From Lentilactobacillus raoultii (lineage in GTDB: Bacteria; Bacillota; Bacilli; Lactobacillales; Lactobacillaceae), in contig NZ_LS422984.1 of assembly GCF_900411375.1 (NCBI RefSeq), positions 26,510-90,509 of the forward strand: 64,000 nt of DNA, read 5' to 3'. Of the stretch, positions 45,744 to 55,802 are shown piece after piece. Made by a program: the position numbers and the translations under genes. Each line of letters starts with the position of its first letter. Position 1 is the first letter of the stretch. Below the pieces are notes generated by a model. It searched no databases. It had not been told where the DNA came from and saw only the letters and a program-made list of their open reading frames with translations.

Positions 45744-47489
45744 TTAAGCTTCATTTTTAAGCAGTTCTGAAAATGGTGGTTGATCAAATAAATGTGACTG
45801 TTGATTATAGGCATCGATGGTTGCCTGATCAAATTGTTCCGGATCAATTGGCATAAAGCTGGTATCAACCGGATCCTGATTCTTGACTTTGGCATCGATC
45901 ACGATCGGCTTCGTGTTGCCGGCTGCTTGCAATTCTTGAACTTTTTTGAAGGCAGCGGCCAGTGATTGACGGTCAGTGACTTTTAAGCCAATTGCCCCCA
46001 TACTGTCAGCAAATTCAGCCCAGTCGGCACCAATAAAGTGAATGCCATATGGCTCCTGTTTGAGATTAATTTTTTCGTGTTGGATAAATCCGTATGCTTT
46101 ATTTTCGAGAACCACGTTGATGATAGGCAGGTTGTATTGAACTTGGGTCAACAAATCTTGCATCACCATTGAAAAGCCGCCGTCACCCGAAATACTGAAG
46201 ACTTGACGATCCGGATAACTGAGTTTAGCTGCAATACTAGCTGGCAAGGCATAACCCATTGTCCCAAACCAGCTTGACATACTAAATTTTTGTTGACGAT
46301 TAAACGGCAGTTGACGTAAAGACCACATTAAATTGTTACCAACATCTAAGCCATAAACTGTCTGATCAGTACTATTCTCTTTAATTGCCCGAATGACTGC
46401 TTCAGGGGCCAGGCCGTCACTTTCGTCATCGGCAACTTTGTTTAACCAAGCATCCCAATTTTGTTTATCTTTTTGAGCGGCTTTTAAGAATGGGGTAGGG
46501 GCAATAGCCTCACCGAATTCATTTAACTTGGCAAAGAATGGCTTGGCATCGGCCAGAACGGTTAAATCGATATCACGTTGCTTGCCCAAATCTGCAACGT
46601 TATTGTTGATTTGAATAAATTTAATTCCCTTAGGTAAGAAACGGCTAAATGGATAGTTAGTACCAGCGAGAATGACAAGATCAGCTGCTTGGGTAACTTC
46701 AAAAGCCGGTTTTGTCCCAAGTCGACCCCGGGCACCCATGTAGTTAGGATGATCTGTCGGCATCACACCAGTAGCGGGTGCGGTTGATAAGACCGGTACG
46801 CTAAACTTTTCGGAAAACTCAACAATTTCATCACGGGCATCTTTCATTCCAAGCCCAGCCCAAAGAACGGGATGTTTGGCCTGTTTTAAAGCGTCGTAAA
46901 CAGCTTTGACCGCGGTGGGGTCAACAGTCGGCTTAGTGGCAGCACTTAAAGTTTTAGCTGTTTTAAACGGCTCAAAGTCAATTTCTTCTCCTGATAAGTT
47001 ATCAGGGATAATGATAATTGCCGGTCCCTTTGTTCGATAAGCGTAACGAATGGCCTCGTCCATAATGTATGGAATTTGGTCAGCGTTCGTAACTTGTTTG
47101 TGAAAATCGGTTAGATCAACAAACATTGGGTCCTGATCCATTTCTTGGAAAAAGAATGTGTTCATGATCGGCGTTGCTGATTGGCCGACAATGGCCACCA
47201 CTGGTGCGTGATCCATTTTGGCATCGTAAAGCCCGTTAAATAGGTGAGTTGCGCCTGGACCGGCTGATCCAAAACTAATTCCAACTTTTCCAGTCAACTT
47301 AGCATCAGCTGCGGCAGCTAATGACCCAACTTCTTCATGGCGAACCTGAATATAGTTAATTTTGTCGCGCTCTTGATAGAGTCCGTCAACAGTATTGTTA
47401 ATGGAGTCGGCGGTAATCCCGTAAATATGATCAATCTTCCAGCTTACTAAAACTTTTGCTAAAGCTTGACCGGCTTTCATTTTTGCCAT
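45744..47489 (-). CDS. pox: Pyruvate oxidase 1 (acetyl-phosphate forming)
   Basis: A 581-residue TPP- and FAD-dependent pyruvate oxidase: pyruvate, phosphate and oxygen give acetyl phosphate, CO2 and hydrogen peroxide. Domain order: TPP-PYR (1-180, catalytic glutamate in VRHEEVGSLAAAAD), FAD-binding middle (190-335), TPP-PP (365-550, GDGGFSMVMQDL...ENKAYGF metal/TPP motif). Length fits Lactobacillus plantarum Pox. A promoter, TTGCAC-N17-TATATT, is visible at 47584-47556. It is about half identical by eye to the copy at 59146, so these are paralogues rather than a recent duplication. Confidence 0.88.
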   Translation of the reverse strand: MAKMKAGQALAKVLVSWKIDHIYGITADSINNTVDGLYQERDKINYIQVRHEEVGSLAAAADAKLTGKVGISFGSAGPGATHLFNGLYDAKMDHAPVVAIVGQSATPIMNTFFFQEMDQDPMFVDLTDFHKQVTNADQIPYIMDEAIRYAYRTKGPAIIIIPDNLSGEEIDFEPFKTAKTLSAATKPTVDPTAVKAVYDALKQAKHPVLWAGLGMKDARDEIVEFSEKFSVPVLSTAPATGVMPTDHPNYMGARGRLGTKPAFEVTQAADLVILAGTNYPFSRFLPKGIKFIQINNNVADLGKQRDIDLTVLADAKPFFAKLNEFGEAIAPTPFLKAAQKDKQNWDAWLNKVADDESDGLAPEAVIRAIKENSTDQTVYGLDVGNNLMWSLRQLPFNRQQKFSMSSWFGTMGYALPASIAAKLSYPDRQVFSISGDGGFSMVMQDLLTQVQYNLPIINVVLENKAYGFIQHEKINLKQEPYGIHFIGADWAEFADSMGAIGLKVTDRQSLAAAFKKVQELQAAGNTKPIVIDAKVKNQDPVDTSFMPIDPEQFDQATIDAYNQQSHLFDQPPFSELLKNEA

Positions 47490-47555
47490 GATCGAATCAC
47501 TCCTAATTAAAATTCTTTCTTTCTCGTTAGCTTACTTTTTGTAAGTACAAATAAA

Positions 47556-47584
47556 AATATAACGCATTGAGGAAATAAGTGCAA
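47556..47584 (-). promoter_or_regulatory. Promoter of pyruvate oxidase 1
   Basis: TTGCAC (47584-47579), 17-base spacer, TATATT (47561-47556) on the minus strand. A CTTAC-AAAAA-GTAAG inverted repeat follows in the leader at about 47530-47545 and could be an operator. Confidence 0.65.
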
Positions 47585-47595
47585 GTATTTATTTA

Positions 47596-47863
47596 GTGAG
47601 CGGACAAAAAGCGGTTAACACCCGGATGATAAGACGTCAATCTGGAAAATCCCGGGTTTGGATTTTTCAGATCGATCTCTTATCAGGAGTGGTGTTGCTT
47701 TTTTGGAGCTGTCCTAATAAAAGTGAGCGGATCCAAGCGGTTAGACTCCGAAGTGTAAGGCACCAATTTTCGAAAGCCACCAAAAAACGCCCACTCCGAC
47801 AAGGGCCGGACTGGACGCGTCTAATATCTTATCCCCAATAGCTGGGCTATATCGGACCCAACG
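47596..47863. ncRNA. Structured non-coding segment, candidate RNA or repeat element
   Basis: About 270 bases, more GC-rich than the surroundings, with no credible gene. Bases 47605-47718 can fold into one long hairpin: GGACA/TGTCC, AAAAGC/GCTTTT, AACACC/GGTGTT, GATAAGA/TCTTATC and an inner 13-bp ATCTGGAAAATCC/GGATTTTTCAGAT. The beginning (GTGAGCGGACAAAAAGCGGTTA) is echoed about 125 bases later by GTGAGCGGATCCAAGCGGTTA. On the minus strand an extended -10 (TGCTATACT, 47877-47869) sits where it could start a transcript across the element. It could be a small RNA or a short non-autonomous repeat. No known RNA family is recognised. Confidence 0.4.
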
Positions 47864-47964
47864 CCTACAGTATAGCATATGTGTGTTAATAATTCACCCC
47901 ATATATTATTACATTTTAAATTCGAGTACTTTATTCATGCGATAATCTATACGGAATGGGTTGA
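47864..47964. promoter_or_regulatory. AT-rich spacer with minus-strand extended -10
   Basis: TGCTATACT on the minus strand (47877-47869) may drive the adjacent structured segment. The remainder is AT-rich sequence after the hydroxyacid dehydrogenase stop with nothing else recognised; no clear terminator for that gene. Confidence 0.35.
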
Positions 47965-48933
47965 TTAATACCCTGATTTCAAATCGACTTGATTCTTTAT
48001 TAAGGTGCCGTTTTCTTCAAATTGAGCTAAATTCTTAAGAAAGATGTCAAAAGCATCCTTTAGATAATTTTGATAGAGCCCCGAAATATGCGGCGTAATG
48101 ATCACGTTTGGCATTTGCCATAAAGGGCTGTTCTCGGGTAGAGGTTCCGGGTCAGTTACATCAAGGGCAGCGCCACCCAGTTGGCCAGCTTGAAGGGCTG
48201 CAATCAAGTCATCGGTGACAGTGCTGGGACCACGACCAATACTGATGAAGAGCGGCCGATTTTGCACAAGCTTAAAGAACGTATGGTTGTAAAGTCCCTT
48301 AGTTTGGGGAGTCAACGGTAACGTGTTGACGATGATATCGGCGTCTCTTACTGGTTGACTGTTTAGTTGATCAATGGCAATTATATTGGTAAATTGATCG
48401 GTAGGGTGGCCGGAATGATTAACGCCAGTGACCTTCATTTTAAAGGCTTGTGCCAACTCGGCAATTCGGGTGCCGATGTGGCCGGTCCCAAAAATCACTA
48501 AGTTTTTGCCGGTAATCACCTGTGGTCGGGAAGTTGGCAATTGCCATTTTTGATGGGATTGGTTAATTGCGGCGGTGTGAAGCCCTCGGTAAAAGCCTAA
48601 GATCATACCAATGACATTTTCCGCGATGGGTTCAGCATGAATACCACTCACATTTGAAAGCAGGATATCCTTTTGTGCTAAACGTGATAGTGGGTAATAA
48701 TCAACACCGGCTGAATAAGCCTGAATCCACTTCAATCGTGAAGTTGGCAGGTTAAGAATTTTTGGCACGACTTTCGGGTCCCAGCCTAAAACAATGTCAA
48801 TTTTGGCTAACGCTTCGTCACTCATCGTACGACCATCAAAAAATAGCTGATTAGTTGTTGGTAAATTAAGTTTCTTAAACGCTTGGGAGACTTTTTGACT
48901 ATCAAAATCACCAGCCAATACTAAAATATTCAT
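47965..48933 (-). CDS. D-2-hydroxyacid dehydrogenase
   Basis: A 322-residue NAD(P)-dependent dehydrogenase of 2-oxo/2-hydroxy acids. The dinucleotide site is VIFGTGHIGTRIA; the catalytic arginine is in SIGRGPSTV, the glutamate in DPEPLPENSPLW, and the histidine in ITPHISG. It belongs to the GhrA/hydroxypyruvate reductase-like subgroup rather than D-lactate dehydrogenase, judging by the YSAGVDYYPLS and HISG segments. The ATG at 48933 is preferred to the longer frame to 49041, which has no ribosome binding site; the site here (CGGTGATC) is weak. Divergent from the DUF4931 gene. Confidence 0.83.
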   Translation of the reverse strand: MNILVLAGDFDSQKVSQAFKKLNLPTTNQLFFDGRTMSDEALAKIDIVLGWDPKVVPKILNLPTSRLKWIQAYSAGVDYYPLSRLAQKDILLSNVSGIHAEPIAENVIGMILGFYRGLHTAAINQSHQKWQLPTSRPQVITGKNLVIFGTGHIGTRIAELAQAFKMKVTGVNHSGHPTDQFTNIIAIDQLNSQPVRDADIIVNTLPLTPQTKGLYNHTFFKLVQNRPLFISIGRGPSTVTDDLIAALQAGQLGGAALDVTDPEPLPENSPLWQMPNVIITPHISGLYQNYLKDAFDIFLKNLAQFEENGTLIKNQVDLKSGY

Positions 48934-49181
48934 TGCTTGATCACCGTTCTTTCTCCAGATATTTTCTAACACTCTAATTTTACTATGGTTTCGTCTTTCA
49001 GGATAATATTTAAGCATTTGAGATTCGGTAGATAAATTCAATGCTTCAGGTAATCATTGAGAGAAACCAAAATTCGTTCTTTAACGGGCTTCTTACATGG
49101 GTGTTAGCATTGACTTGCTGGACGATTTCACTTGCTAGACGTACAATAATAACTAATCAATTAAGAGAAAAGGTGGCTTCA

Positions 49182-49949
49182 ATGGTAAATCAACCACTAA
49201 CGTTTGACTATCGCGCAGCAAAAGGAAAGCCGGAGAATATTCGTCATCCTCATGGCTATTGTCCATTTTGTGATGTGGCACATTTAACTCATATTTTGGC
49301 AAAAGAGGACGACCGGATTTGGTTGGTTAATAAATTTCGGACATTGGAAAACACTTTTCAGACGGTCGTCATTGAATCCAGCGATCATAATGGGGGACCT
49401 TCTCTTTACTCACTGGATCAGAATCGCCGGGTCTTCAAATTTGCCTTTAGCTGTTGGCACAAATTGATTACAACCCATCATTATCAAAGTGTCATTATGT
49501 ATAAGAATTTCGGCCCACTATCGGGTGGTAGTTTGCGACATCCGCATTTTCAGATCGTTGGTTTGGACGACTACGATGTGTATCAAAATGTCGGTGTGAA
49601 AAACTTTGTTGGTTTGCCGGTTTCAACAACTAACGACCGCACTATCACACTTTCGACTAATCCAATCATCGGGTTTGTTGAAATTAATATTGCAATTGAT
49701 AAATTATCCCGGATTGATGCCTTAGCGGATGCCGTTCACATAATTGTTGGTTACTTATTGAATGATTATATGGGTGGTCGCCTGTCTTCGTATAATTTAT
49801 TTTTCTATCGGCTTAATGGTCGTTTCTATTGCAAGATCGTCCCGAGATTTGCAACGTCACCGTACTTTGTCGGTTATAAAATTTCCCAGGTTCAGAATCA
49901 TCAGCGGTTAGTTGAGATTGCAGATGAAATTCAACAGCGGCTGATTTGA
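49182..49949 (+). CDS. DUF4931 family HIT-like protein
   Basis: A 255-residue protein related to galactose-1-phosphate uridylyltransferase/HIT folds. It has a CPFC pair (HGYCPFCDVAHL) and the nucleotide-transferase-like LRHPHFQIVGL. These match DUF4931, a family common in lactobacilli with no proven reaction; a nucleotidyl transfer or hydrolysis is inferred from the fold. The ATG at 49182 has AAAAGGTGG upstream; a longer frame back to 49041 would overlap the divergent promoter region. Confidence 0.8.
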   Translation: MVNQPLTFDYRAAKGKPENIRHPHGYCPFCDVAHLTHILAKEDDRIWLVNKFRTLENTFQTVVIESSDHNGGPSLYSLDQNRRVFKFAFSCWHKLITTHHYQSVIMYKNFGPLSGGSLRHPHFQIVGLDDYDVYQNVGVKNFVGLPVSTTNDRTITLSTNPIIGFVEINIAIDKLSRIDALADAVHIIVGYLLNDYMGGRLSSYNLFFYRLNGRFYCKIVPRFATSPYFVGYKISQVQNHQRLVEIADEIQQRLI

Positions 49950-50000
49950 TGCTTTAATGAATCTAACTTCAACACGATCATCATTTTTCAAGCATGATAA

Positions 50001-50056
50001 AAAAGGTTGGTTATCTCAGAGCAACTGCTTTGTGAGATAACCAACCCCTTTATTTT
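50001..50056. terminator. Bidirectional terminator
   Basis: GGTTGGTTATCTCA / TGAGATAACCAACC, a perfect 14-bp stem with flanking T runs, between convergent genes. Confidence 0.88.
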
Positions 50057-50068
50057 TGGTTAAACCAA

Positions 50069-51109
50069 TTAGTGACTAACAGCACTGACAAGTGGCATAT
50101 CCGGTTGTTGCTTGATAACGGATACTTGGGCGTCTTGAGAAAGCGCCTGTTTAATCATCACATTGATTTTTGCGTAAGACTGGGGATCCTGATTGTTAAT
50201 CTCGTCTTTAGAGGCCACAAACAACTGACGAACTTGATTGGCATTCAACATATTTTGAATCGTGTCTAAATCAGTGAATAGGTTGTCCCGATAAGTTTTC
50301 GTGATCGCATCGTTGGAGTGGGCATTGTTATAATCCTCAATTTTTTGATTAACCAATTCAGCGATTTTAGTCGGGGCTAGATTTTGGACGGACTGGTCAA
50401 TTGAAATATCAGCCAGTTTAAGACTTCGATTAATCTTTTTAAAGAGATTAATGTTTTGCGGTAAGCCCATAAGGATCACTTTTTTGTCCTTTAGTGACGG
50501 CTCAGTCTTTAACAAATCTTCCAAAACATGGTAATACCTTTCTTGATCAATCTGTTTTTCCTGACTAGTCTCATTATGACCGTGATATTGAGTTTGGCCA
50601 GCCTTACCACTGAAGTTCAATTCACCGCCCCGAAGTTCGGTTCCCAAAGCATCTTGAACGGTTAGGGGATAATTTTCCACGGCTAACGGGCTGACTCGTT
50701 TATTTTGAAGTTGATAAAGTTTACTATTGTCTCGGTTTAACTCCAGCAAAGTATAATCGGCGTTAGGAGCAGCGCTTAACAATAGCAGGAAATCAATCGC
50801 ATTATCAGTATGGTAATCGGCTTGATCGACACTGGTTCGAATGAGATCGTAAACTTGGGAGCCGGTTCGATCCGAGATTATCGTTAGACCATCGTAGGGC
50901 AACTCTTGACGAATCAGATCGTTTACTTCACTAACAAAGGAATCAATACTTGGCCCGACTTCTTTTTGAATTTTCTTCAAGATATTTTTTACTCGAAGTT
51001 GTTCATTTGCGTCGTAAGCTAATTTATTCAGGTTCAAGTTCAGTGTGATGACCGGTGCATTCATGTCCGGTAACTTTGCAAGTTCTGAAACGGTCGTTCT
51101 AACTGCCAT
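50069..51109 (-). CDS. baeRF-like protein (bacterial eRF1-related family)
   Basis: A 346-residue protein that fits the bacterial archaeo-eukaryotic release factor group (baeRF6-like): an N-terminal domain (LNLNLNKL...LKKIQKEV), a central RNase H-like part (DFLLLLSAAPNADYTLLELNRDN), and a linker GGELNFSGKAGQTQYHGH before EKQIDQERYYHVLEDLL. Relatives are thought to act on stalled ribosomes, but their function in bacteria is largely untested. The ATG at 51109 has AAGGAG upstream; a TTG nine bases earlier is rejected. Confidence 0.7.
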   Translation of the reverse strand: MAVRTTVSELAKLPDMNAPVITLNLNLNKLAYDANEQLRVKNILKKIQKEVGPSIDSFVSEVNDLIRQELPYDGLTIISDRTGSQVYDLIRTSVDQADYHTDNAIDFLLLLSAAPNADYTLLELNRDNSKLYQLQNKRVSPLAVENYPLTVQDALGTELRGGELNFSGKAGQTQYHGHNETSQEKQIDQERYYHVLEDLLKTEPSLKDKKVILMGLPQNINLFKKINRSLKLADISIDQSVQNLAPTKIAELVNQKIEDYNNAHSNDAITKTYRDNLFTDLDTIQNMLNANQVRQLFVASKDEINNQDPQSYAKINVMIKQALSQDAQVSVIKQQPDMPLVSAVSH

Positions 51110-51428
51110 TTTGACCAACTCCTTAAAGATTATGATAGTTATAACTTTTTAATTCTATAACTTCTAAGTTCATTATATCAAATTTGCATGGTTGGTTGGG
51201 ACAAAGACGCTTGTGAAAAGTCTACTTATAAATAGTTAGTATTGAAGATTTTTAATATGATAAGTGATTGACTTTCTTTTAGATTCAAACGTGTAAATGA
51301 TTGACCGGATACTCAATTCATTTTAAAACTAGTACTGGTTGCTAAGACTAAAAATTAATGGTGGCCCAAAAATTACTTAAATTAACGACAATGCTTTAAG
51401 AATAATCATTCATAGGGAGTGTTAACTA
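51110..51428. promoter_or_regulatory. Divergent intergenic region
   Basis: An extended -10, TGATATAAT, lies at 51180-51172 on the minus strand for the baeRF-like gene. The leader holds the repeats AGTTATAACTTT and CTATAACTTC near 51137-51165. For the plus strand TTGACT near 51270 could be a -35. Otherwise no gene is seen. Confidence 0.5.
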
Positions 51429-52825
51429 ATGGCGATTTTCTCAGCTTATAGTCATGATCAAATTTTAGAATTTTTAAAACAACAGGCACCTCACGCTGAG
51501 ATTCATGTTAATGATGAAACAGCGTTAAAACATACAGCAAATGGAAACGCTCAAAGTTCGATTACGGTCGGATTCTGGCTTACGTAGCAGTTGGTGATAC
51601 GGAAGATATTCGTGGCGTTCTAAAAACTGCTCAAAAGTTTCATTTGCCAGTTGTGCCTCAAACAGCTGATACAAGTACGGTAATTGGTGCGGATGGTCTT
51701 GACGGCGGTCTTATTTTGTCAGTAGCCCGTTTGAATCATATTAAGGAAATTAATAAAGATGATTCTTTAGCGGTGGTTGAACCTGGGGTTGTTAATCAGG
51801 ATTTGGATGCCGCAGCTCGTAAACAAGGGATGTTTTATGCACCTGATCCAGCTTCAAAACCAATGTCAGCAATTGGTGGCAATGTTTCAACCAATGCCGG
51901 TGGCCTAAGTGGGGTCCGGTATGGTGCGACTAAGGATTCAGTTTTAGGGTTAAAAGTGATGCTGACAAATGGTCAGGAAATTAAACTTGGCGGCCGAACC
52001 TTTAAGCAAGCATTTGGGTATGATTTGACTCAATTATTAGTTGGCTCAGAGGGGACCTTGGGCATTATTACTGAAGTTACCGTTAAGCTATTTCCAATTC
52101 CGCTGGGTAAAACGATCACCGGGATCGCTTTCTTCGATAACATGGCCAAATTAGCAGCAGGAGTTAAAGCGATTCGGAACTCAGGTTTGTATCCATCAAT
52201 GCTTGAAGCACTGGATGGTAAAACAGTTCGGGCACTGGATAAATACGAACATACCCACTATTCGCAAAGTGCCACGTCGTCGCTTTTGATTTTTAGCATC
52301 GATAGCGCCAGTGACTTGAAGTTGTCAACGACTCAAAAGATTTTAGACGAACAGGGTGCTTGGCAGGTGCAAATAACAGATGATGCTGAAAAGGCTAAAT
52401 CGCTGATTAAATTGCGTCAAGATATGTTACCGGCCGTTTTTGCCAATGCTAAGTACTACATTATGGAAGATATGGCAGTTCCATTGTCTAAATTGGCGGA
52501 GATGGTAACGTATATTGATCAGGTTGGTCAAGAATTGAATGTGAACATTTACACGGCCGGTCACGCCGGCGATGGTAATCTACATCCAAGTTTGTTATGG
52601 AACGATCAACCAACTCCGCCGAAAGCGGTTATTGAGGCAACCCGGCGTTTATTTAGAAAAGCGCTGGCTTTAGGTGGGACCATTTCTGGTGAACATGCCG
52701 TTGGAATGTCTAAAAATCAGTGGACAAATGAAGAACTGGGGGACCAGGTGGACGTTTTGCAGCATCAAATTAAGAACCTGTTCGACCCAATGGGCATTTT
52801 GAATCCAAAGCGCAAGATTAACTAG
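51429..52825 (+). pseudogene. Frameshifted FAD-linked oxidase (GlcD/D-lactate dehydrogenase type)
   Basis: Decayed or error-split gene for a PCMH-type FAD oxidase. The frame starts at ATG 51429 (GGGAGTG upstream) and hits TAG at 51585. From about 51560 the next frame reads DYGRILAYVAVGDTED and continues without stops to 52825, with GGNVSTNAGGLSGVRYG (FAD site), GSEGTLGIITEVT, GHAGDGNLHP and GEHAVGMSKN. Loss of one base near 51555-51560 explains the break. The whole would be about 465 residues, normal for GlcD. Without the first 45 residues of the FAD domain the downstream part is probably inactive. The alternative is a sequencing error. Confidence 0.82.
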
Positions 52826-52844
52826 TCTTTAAACAAAGATTAAT

Positions 52845-52890
52845 AAAAAGGACCGCTCAAAGCTATAAACAACTTTGAGTGGTCCTTTTC
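52845..52890. terminator. Bidirectional terminator
   Basis: AAAAAGGACCGCTCAAAG / CTTTGAGTGGTCCTTTT between convergent genes. Confidence 0.85.
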
Positions 52891-52891
52891 A

Positions 52892-53182
52892 TTAATTCTC
52901 TTGATAGTCCATTCGAATGATGACTGGATCTTTAGTCAGATAATCGCCAACGCCCTTTAAAAATTTCTGAAAATGAGGTGTTTTGTTATGCGATTCGACC
53001 GCTTCAGCGTCTCGCCAGTGTTCGATAATCTCATACTCATTATCTGTACCGATTTTTTTAAAATGGTTATAGCTAAGATTGCCAGCCTCTGCGCGAGAGC
53101 CCTTCACTAATTGATCAATGAATGCTTCGTATTGTGCCTGCATCCCTGGTTTAACCGTTAGTTCAACATTAATGACTTTCAT
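52892..53182 (-). CDS. Antibiotic biosynthesis monooxygenase (ABM) domain protein
   Basis: A 96-residue single-domain dimeric alpha-beta barrel protein: MKVINVELTVKPGMQAQYEAFIDQLV, SYNHFKKIGTDNEYEIIEHWRDAEAVESHNKTPHF are the usual ABM/YgiN features. Relatives oxidise quinols or other small aromatics without a cofactor; many are simply stress-associated. GAGGGG precedes the ATG. It lies downstream of phosphoketolase's terminator but in the same direction, so it has its own unit. Confidence 0.85.
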   Translation of the reverse strand: MKVINVELTVKPGMQAQYEAFIDQLVKGSRAEAGNLSYNHFKKIGTDNEYEIIEHWRDAEAVESHNKTPHFQKFLKGVGDYLTKDPVIIRMDYQEN

Positions 53183-53250
53183 TCTATCAGCCCCTCAAAT
53201 TATTATTTACCAATTAATCATATTATACCAATTTGATGAGGGGGAATGCG

Positions 53251-53302
53251 AAAAAAATCGGCTTGATTGAATTTTAATAGATTCAACCGAGCCGATTTTT
53301 TC
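53251..53302 (-). terminator. Terminator of phosphoketolase gene
   Basis: AAAAAATCGGCT...AGCCGATTTTTT hairpin, with additional pairing TTGAAT/ATTCAA inside. Confidence 0.85.
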
Positions 53303-53343
53303 TTAGCTGTTAGATCACTTATAATTAATGATTATTTATCTGA

Positions 53344-55755
53344 TTATTTTAAGTCTTTCCATTCCCAATTGCGGATTTCTGGCAAGTCGGCACCATTTTG
53401 ACGAATGTAGTCATGGTGTTCTTGGAGTTTGTTATCCATTTCAGAAGTGAATTCAGAAGACTTTTCACCATAAACGTCTTCAGCAACTTCCTTAGCCAAG
53501 TGGAACCGATCCAAGTGGTTAAGTACCCGCATATCAAATGGGGTAGTAATGTCACCATCTTCACGATAACCGTGAACATGTAAGTTACTGTTGTGACGAC
53601 GGAAGAATAAGCTTTCGATCAAATCTTCATATCCATGGAAGGCGAAGACGACCGGCTTATCTTTAGTGAAGTAATTGTCAAATTCTTCATCACTTAAGCC
53701 ACGTGGATCGAATTGTGGTGAATGTAATCTGAGTAAGTCAACCACGTTAATAAAGCGAATCTTCAAGTCTGGGAATTGTTGATGCAGAATATCAATTGCG
53801 GCCAGGCTTTCAAGATTTGGTTCCGTTCCAGCAGCGGCCATGACAACATCAGGTTCTTCACCAGGCTTAGTTGTGCTTGCCCAATCAATGACCTTCAACC
53901 CTTGGTCAACTAATTGTTCAGCTTCTTCAACTGAATAGAATTGTGGGCGTGGGTGTTTGGAAGCAATCGTGACGTTCAACGTTTGCTTCATATTCAAAGC
54001 TTTATGCATAACTGCCAGAAGACTATTTGCATCGGCCGGCAAGAATTCACGAATGTAACGTGGCTTCTTCTCGGCTAAGTGGGTTAAAATACCTGGATCT
54101 TGGTGTGAATAACCATTATGATCCTGTTGGAATGAAGTTGAGGAAGAAATCAGGTTCAAAGATGGATACTTTTGACGCCATGGTTGCTCGTCAGCTTCAC
54201 GAATCCACTTGAAGTATTGGGTTAACATGGAATCAACAACCCGCAAGAAGGCTTCATAACTTGTAAAGACGCCATGTCGACCAGTTAAGGTGTAACCTTC
54301 AAGCCAACCTTCATCCTGGTGTTCAGAAAGTTGTGAGTCGATAATTCGACCGTCGGCTTTCATCCACTGATCATACGGATTGTGAATGGGTTCCATCCAT
54401 TGACGATTGGTAACGGCAAATGCTTCTTGCAACTGGTTGGAAGCTGTTTCATCAGGGCCGAATAGTCGGAAAGTATCCGGATTATTCTTGATGACATCTC
54501 TGAAGAACTTGCCCAATTCAACCATGTCTTGACGTTTCTCACCAGCACCACGTTTGGTGTTATCCAGTGCATAATTACGCCAATCCGGAAGATCAAGTTG
54601 CTTTTGATCTTTACCACCATTGGTAATCGGATTAGCGGCCATTCGAGCATCGCCATCAGGTGTGGTTGCCCGAATTTCTGGCTTTAAAGTCCCGTTTTCA
54701 TCAAACAACTCTTCCGGCTTGTAAGACTTGAGCCAGTCGGCAAGAGCATCTGCATGTTCCATGTGTTCCGAATCAACCGGAATTGGAATTTGGTGAGCTC
54801 TAAACGAACCCTCAATTGGCTTACCGTCCCATTCCTTTGGACCAGTCCAGCCCTTTGGTGCTCGTAAAATAATCATTGGCCAAACTGGACGAGTTGCGTC
54901 ATCAGCAGAGCCTTCGCGAGCTTTCTTTTGAATATCCTGAATTTTTTCAGTTGCTGAATCCATTGCTTTTGCCATAATCGGATTAAGCTTCTCTGGATCG
55001 TCACCTTCAACAAAGGTTGGTTCCCAACCCATTCCTTCGAAGTATTTGGTCAATTCTTCATCGGATTTACGGGATAGAATCGTTGGGTTAGCAATCTTAA
55101 AGCCATTTAGGTTCAGGATTGGTAAAGCAGCACCATCCTTAACAGGGTTGATGAAGACATTTGAGAACCAAGATGCGGCTAACGGACCAGTTTCTGATTC
55201 GCCATCACCGATTTCAACAGCGGCAATCACATCAGGATTATCAAGAATGGCACCAACGCCATGAGAAAGCGAGTAACCTAATTCACCGCCTTCGTGAATG
55301 GAACCAGGTGTTTTGGCATCAGCATGAGAAGCAACGCCACCAGGGAATGAGAAGCGCTTGAATAAACGTTGTAATCCTTTTTCATCCTGGGTAATGTTTG
55401 GATAAACTTCTGTGTAACTGCCATCAAGATAGGAATTGGATACCATCACTTGACCACCATGGCCTGAACCTTCAATGTAAAACATGTTCAGGTTATATTT
55501 CTTAATGATTCTGTTTAAATGGGTGTAAATAAAGTTTTGCCCGGCAATCGTGCCCCAGTGACCAATTGGGTGGAATTTAACGTCCGCCTTGGTAAGTGGT
55601 CGCTTCAGCAACGGATTGTCCTGTAAATACAACTGGCCAACGGAGATGTAGTTTGCTGCTCTCCAGTACTTGGTCATCAAATCAAAGTAGTCTTTTGAGG
55701 AATAATCGGTTTCTCTTTCTTTCAAAGCTTGATTACTTTTTGTAGAATTTGCCAT
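53344..55755 (-). CDS. xpk: Xylulose-5-phosphate/fructose-6-phosphate phosphoketolase
   Basis: An 803-residue TPP enzyme, the key step of heterolactic fermentation, cutting xylulose 5-phosphate (and often fructose 6-phosphate) with phosphate to acetyl phosphate plus glyceraldehyde 3-phosphate. N-terminal domain motifs are [21 protein letters not shown] and the TPP motif GDGESETG...NLNGFKI. The C-terminal domains include [18 protein letters not shown]. Full length for the family. AGGAGG lies before the ATG and a promoter at 55831-55803. Its presence identifies the host as obligately or facultatively heterofermentative. Confidence 0.96.
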   Translation of the reverse strand: MANSTKSNQALKERETDYSSKDYFDLMTKYWRAANYISVGQLYLQDNPLLKRPLTKADVKFHPIGHWGTIAGQNFIYTHLNRIIKKYNLNMFYIEGSGHGGQVMVSNSYLDGSYTEVYPNITQDEKGLQRLFKRFSFPGGVASHADAKTPGSIHEGGELGYSLSHGVGAILDNPDVIAAVEIGDGESETGPLAASWFSNVFINPVKDGAALPILNLNGFKIANPTILSRKSDEELTKYFEGMGWEPTFVEGDDPEKLNPIMAKAMDSATEKIQDIQKKAREGSADDATRPVWPMIILRAPKGWTGPKEWDGKPIEGSFRAHQIPIPVDSEHMEHADALADWLKSYKPEELFDENGTLKPEIRATTPDGDARMAANPITNGGKDQKQLDLPDWRNYALDNTKRGAGEKRQDMVELGKFFRDVIKNNPDTFRLFGPDETASNQLQEAFAVTNRQWMEPIHNPYDQWMKADGRIIDSQLSEHQDEGWLEGYTLTGRHGVFTSYEAFLRVVDSMLTQYFKWIREADEQPWRQKYPSLNLISSSTSFQQDHNGYSHQDPGILTHLAEKKPRYIREFLPADANSLLAVMHKALNMKQTLNVTIASKHPRPQFYSVEEAEQLVDQGLKVIDWASTTKPGEEPDVVMAAAGTEPNLESLAAIDILHQQFPDLKIRFINVVDLLRLHSPQFDPRGLSDEEFDNYFTKDKPVVFAFHGYEDLIESLFFRRHNSNLHVHGYREDGDITTPFDMRVLNHLDRFHLAKEVAEDVYGEKSSEFTSEMDNKLQEHHDYIRQNGADLPEIRNWEWKDLK

Positions 55756-55802
55756 ATATTAATAGCCTCCTAATATCATGCTCAAATTTCCACTTCGACT
55801 AC

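Noticed and set aside
47596-47841. 81-codon plus-strand frame
   Set aside because: It covers the long hairpin segment, has no ribosome binding site and a basic, low-complexity translation; better read as non-coding.
51644-52825. Intact 393-residue oxidase starting at an internal codon
   Set aside because: Homologous sequence continues upstream of this point in the same frame and then in the shifted frame, and there is no ribosome binding site; the gene is a frameshifted longer one.
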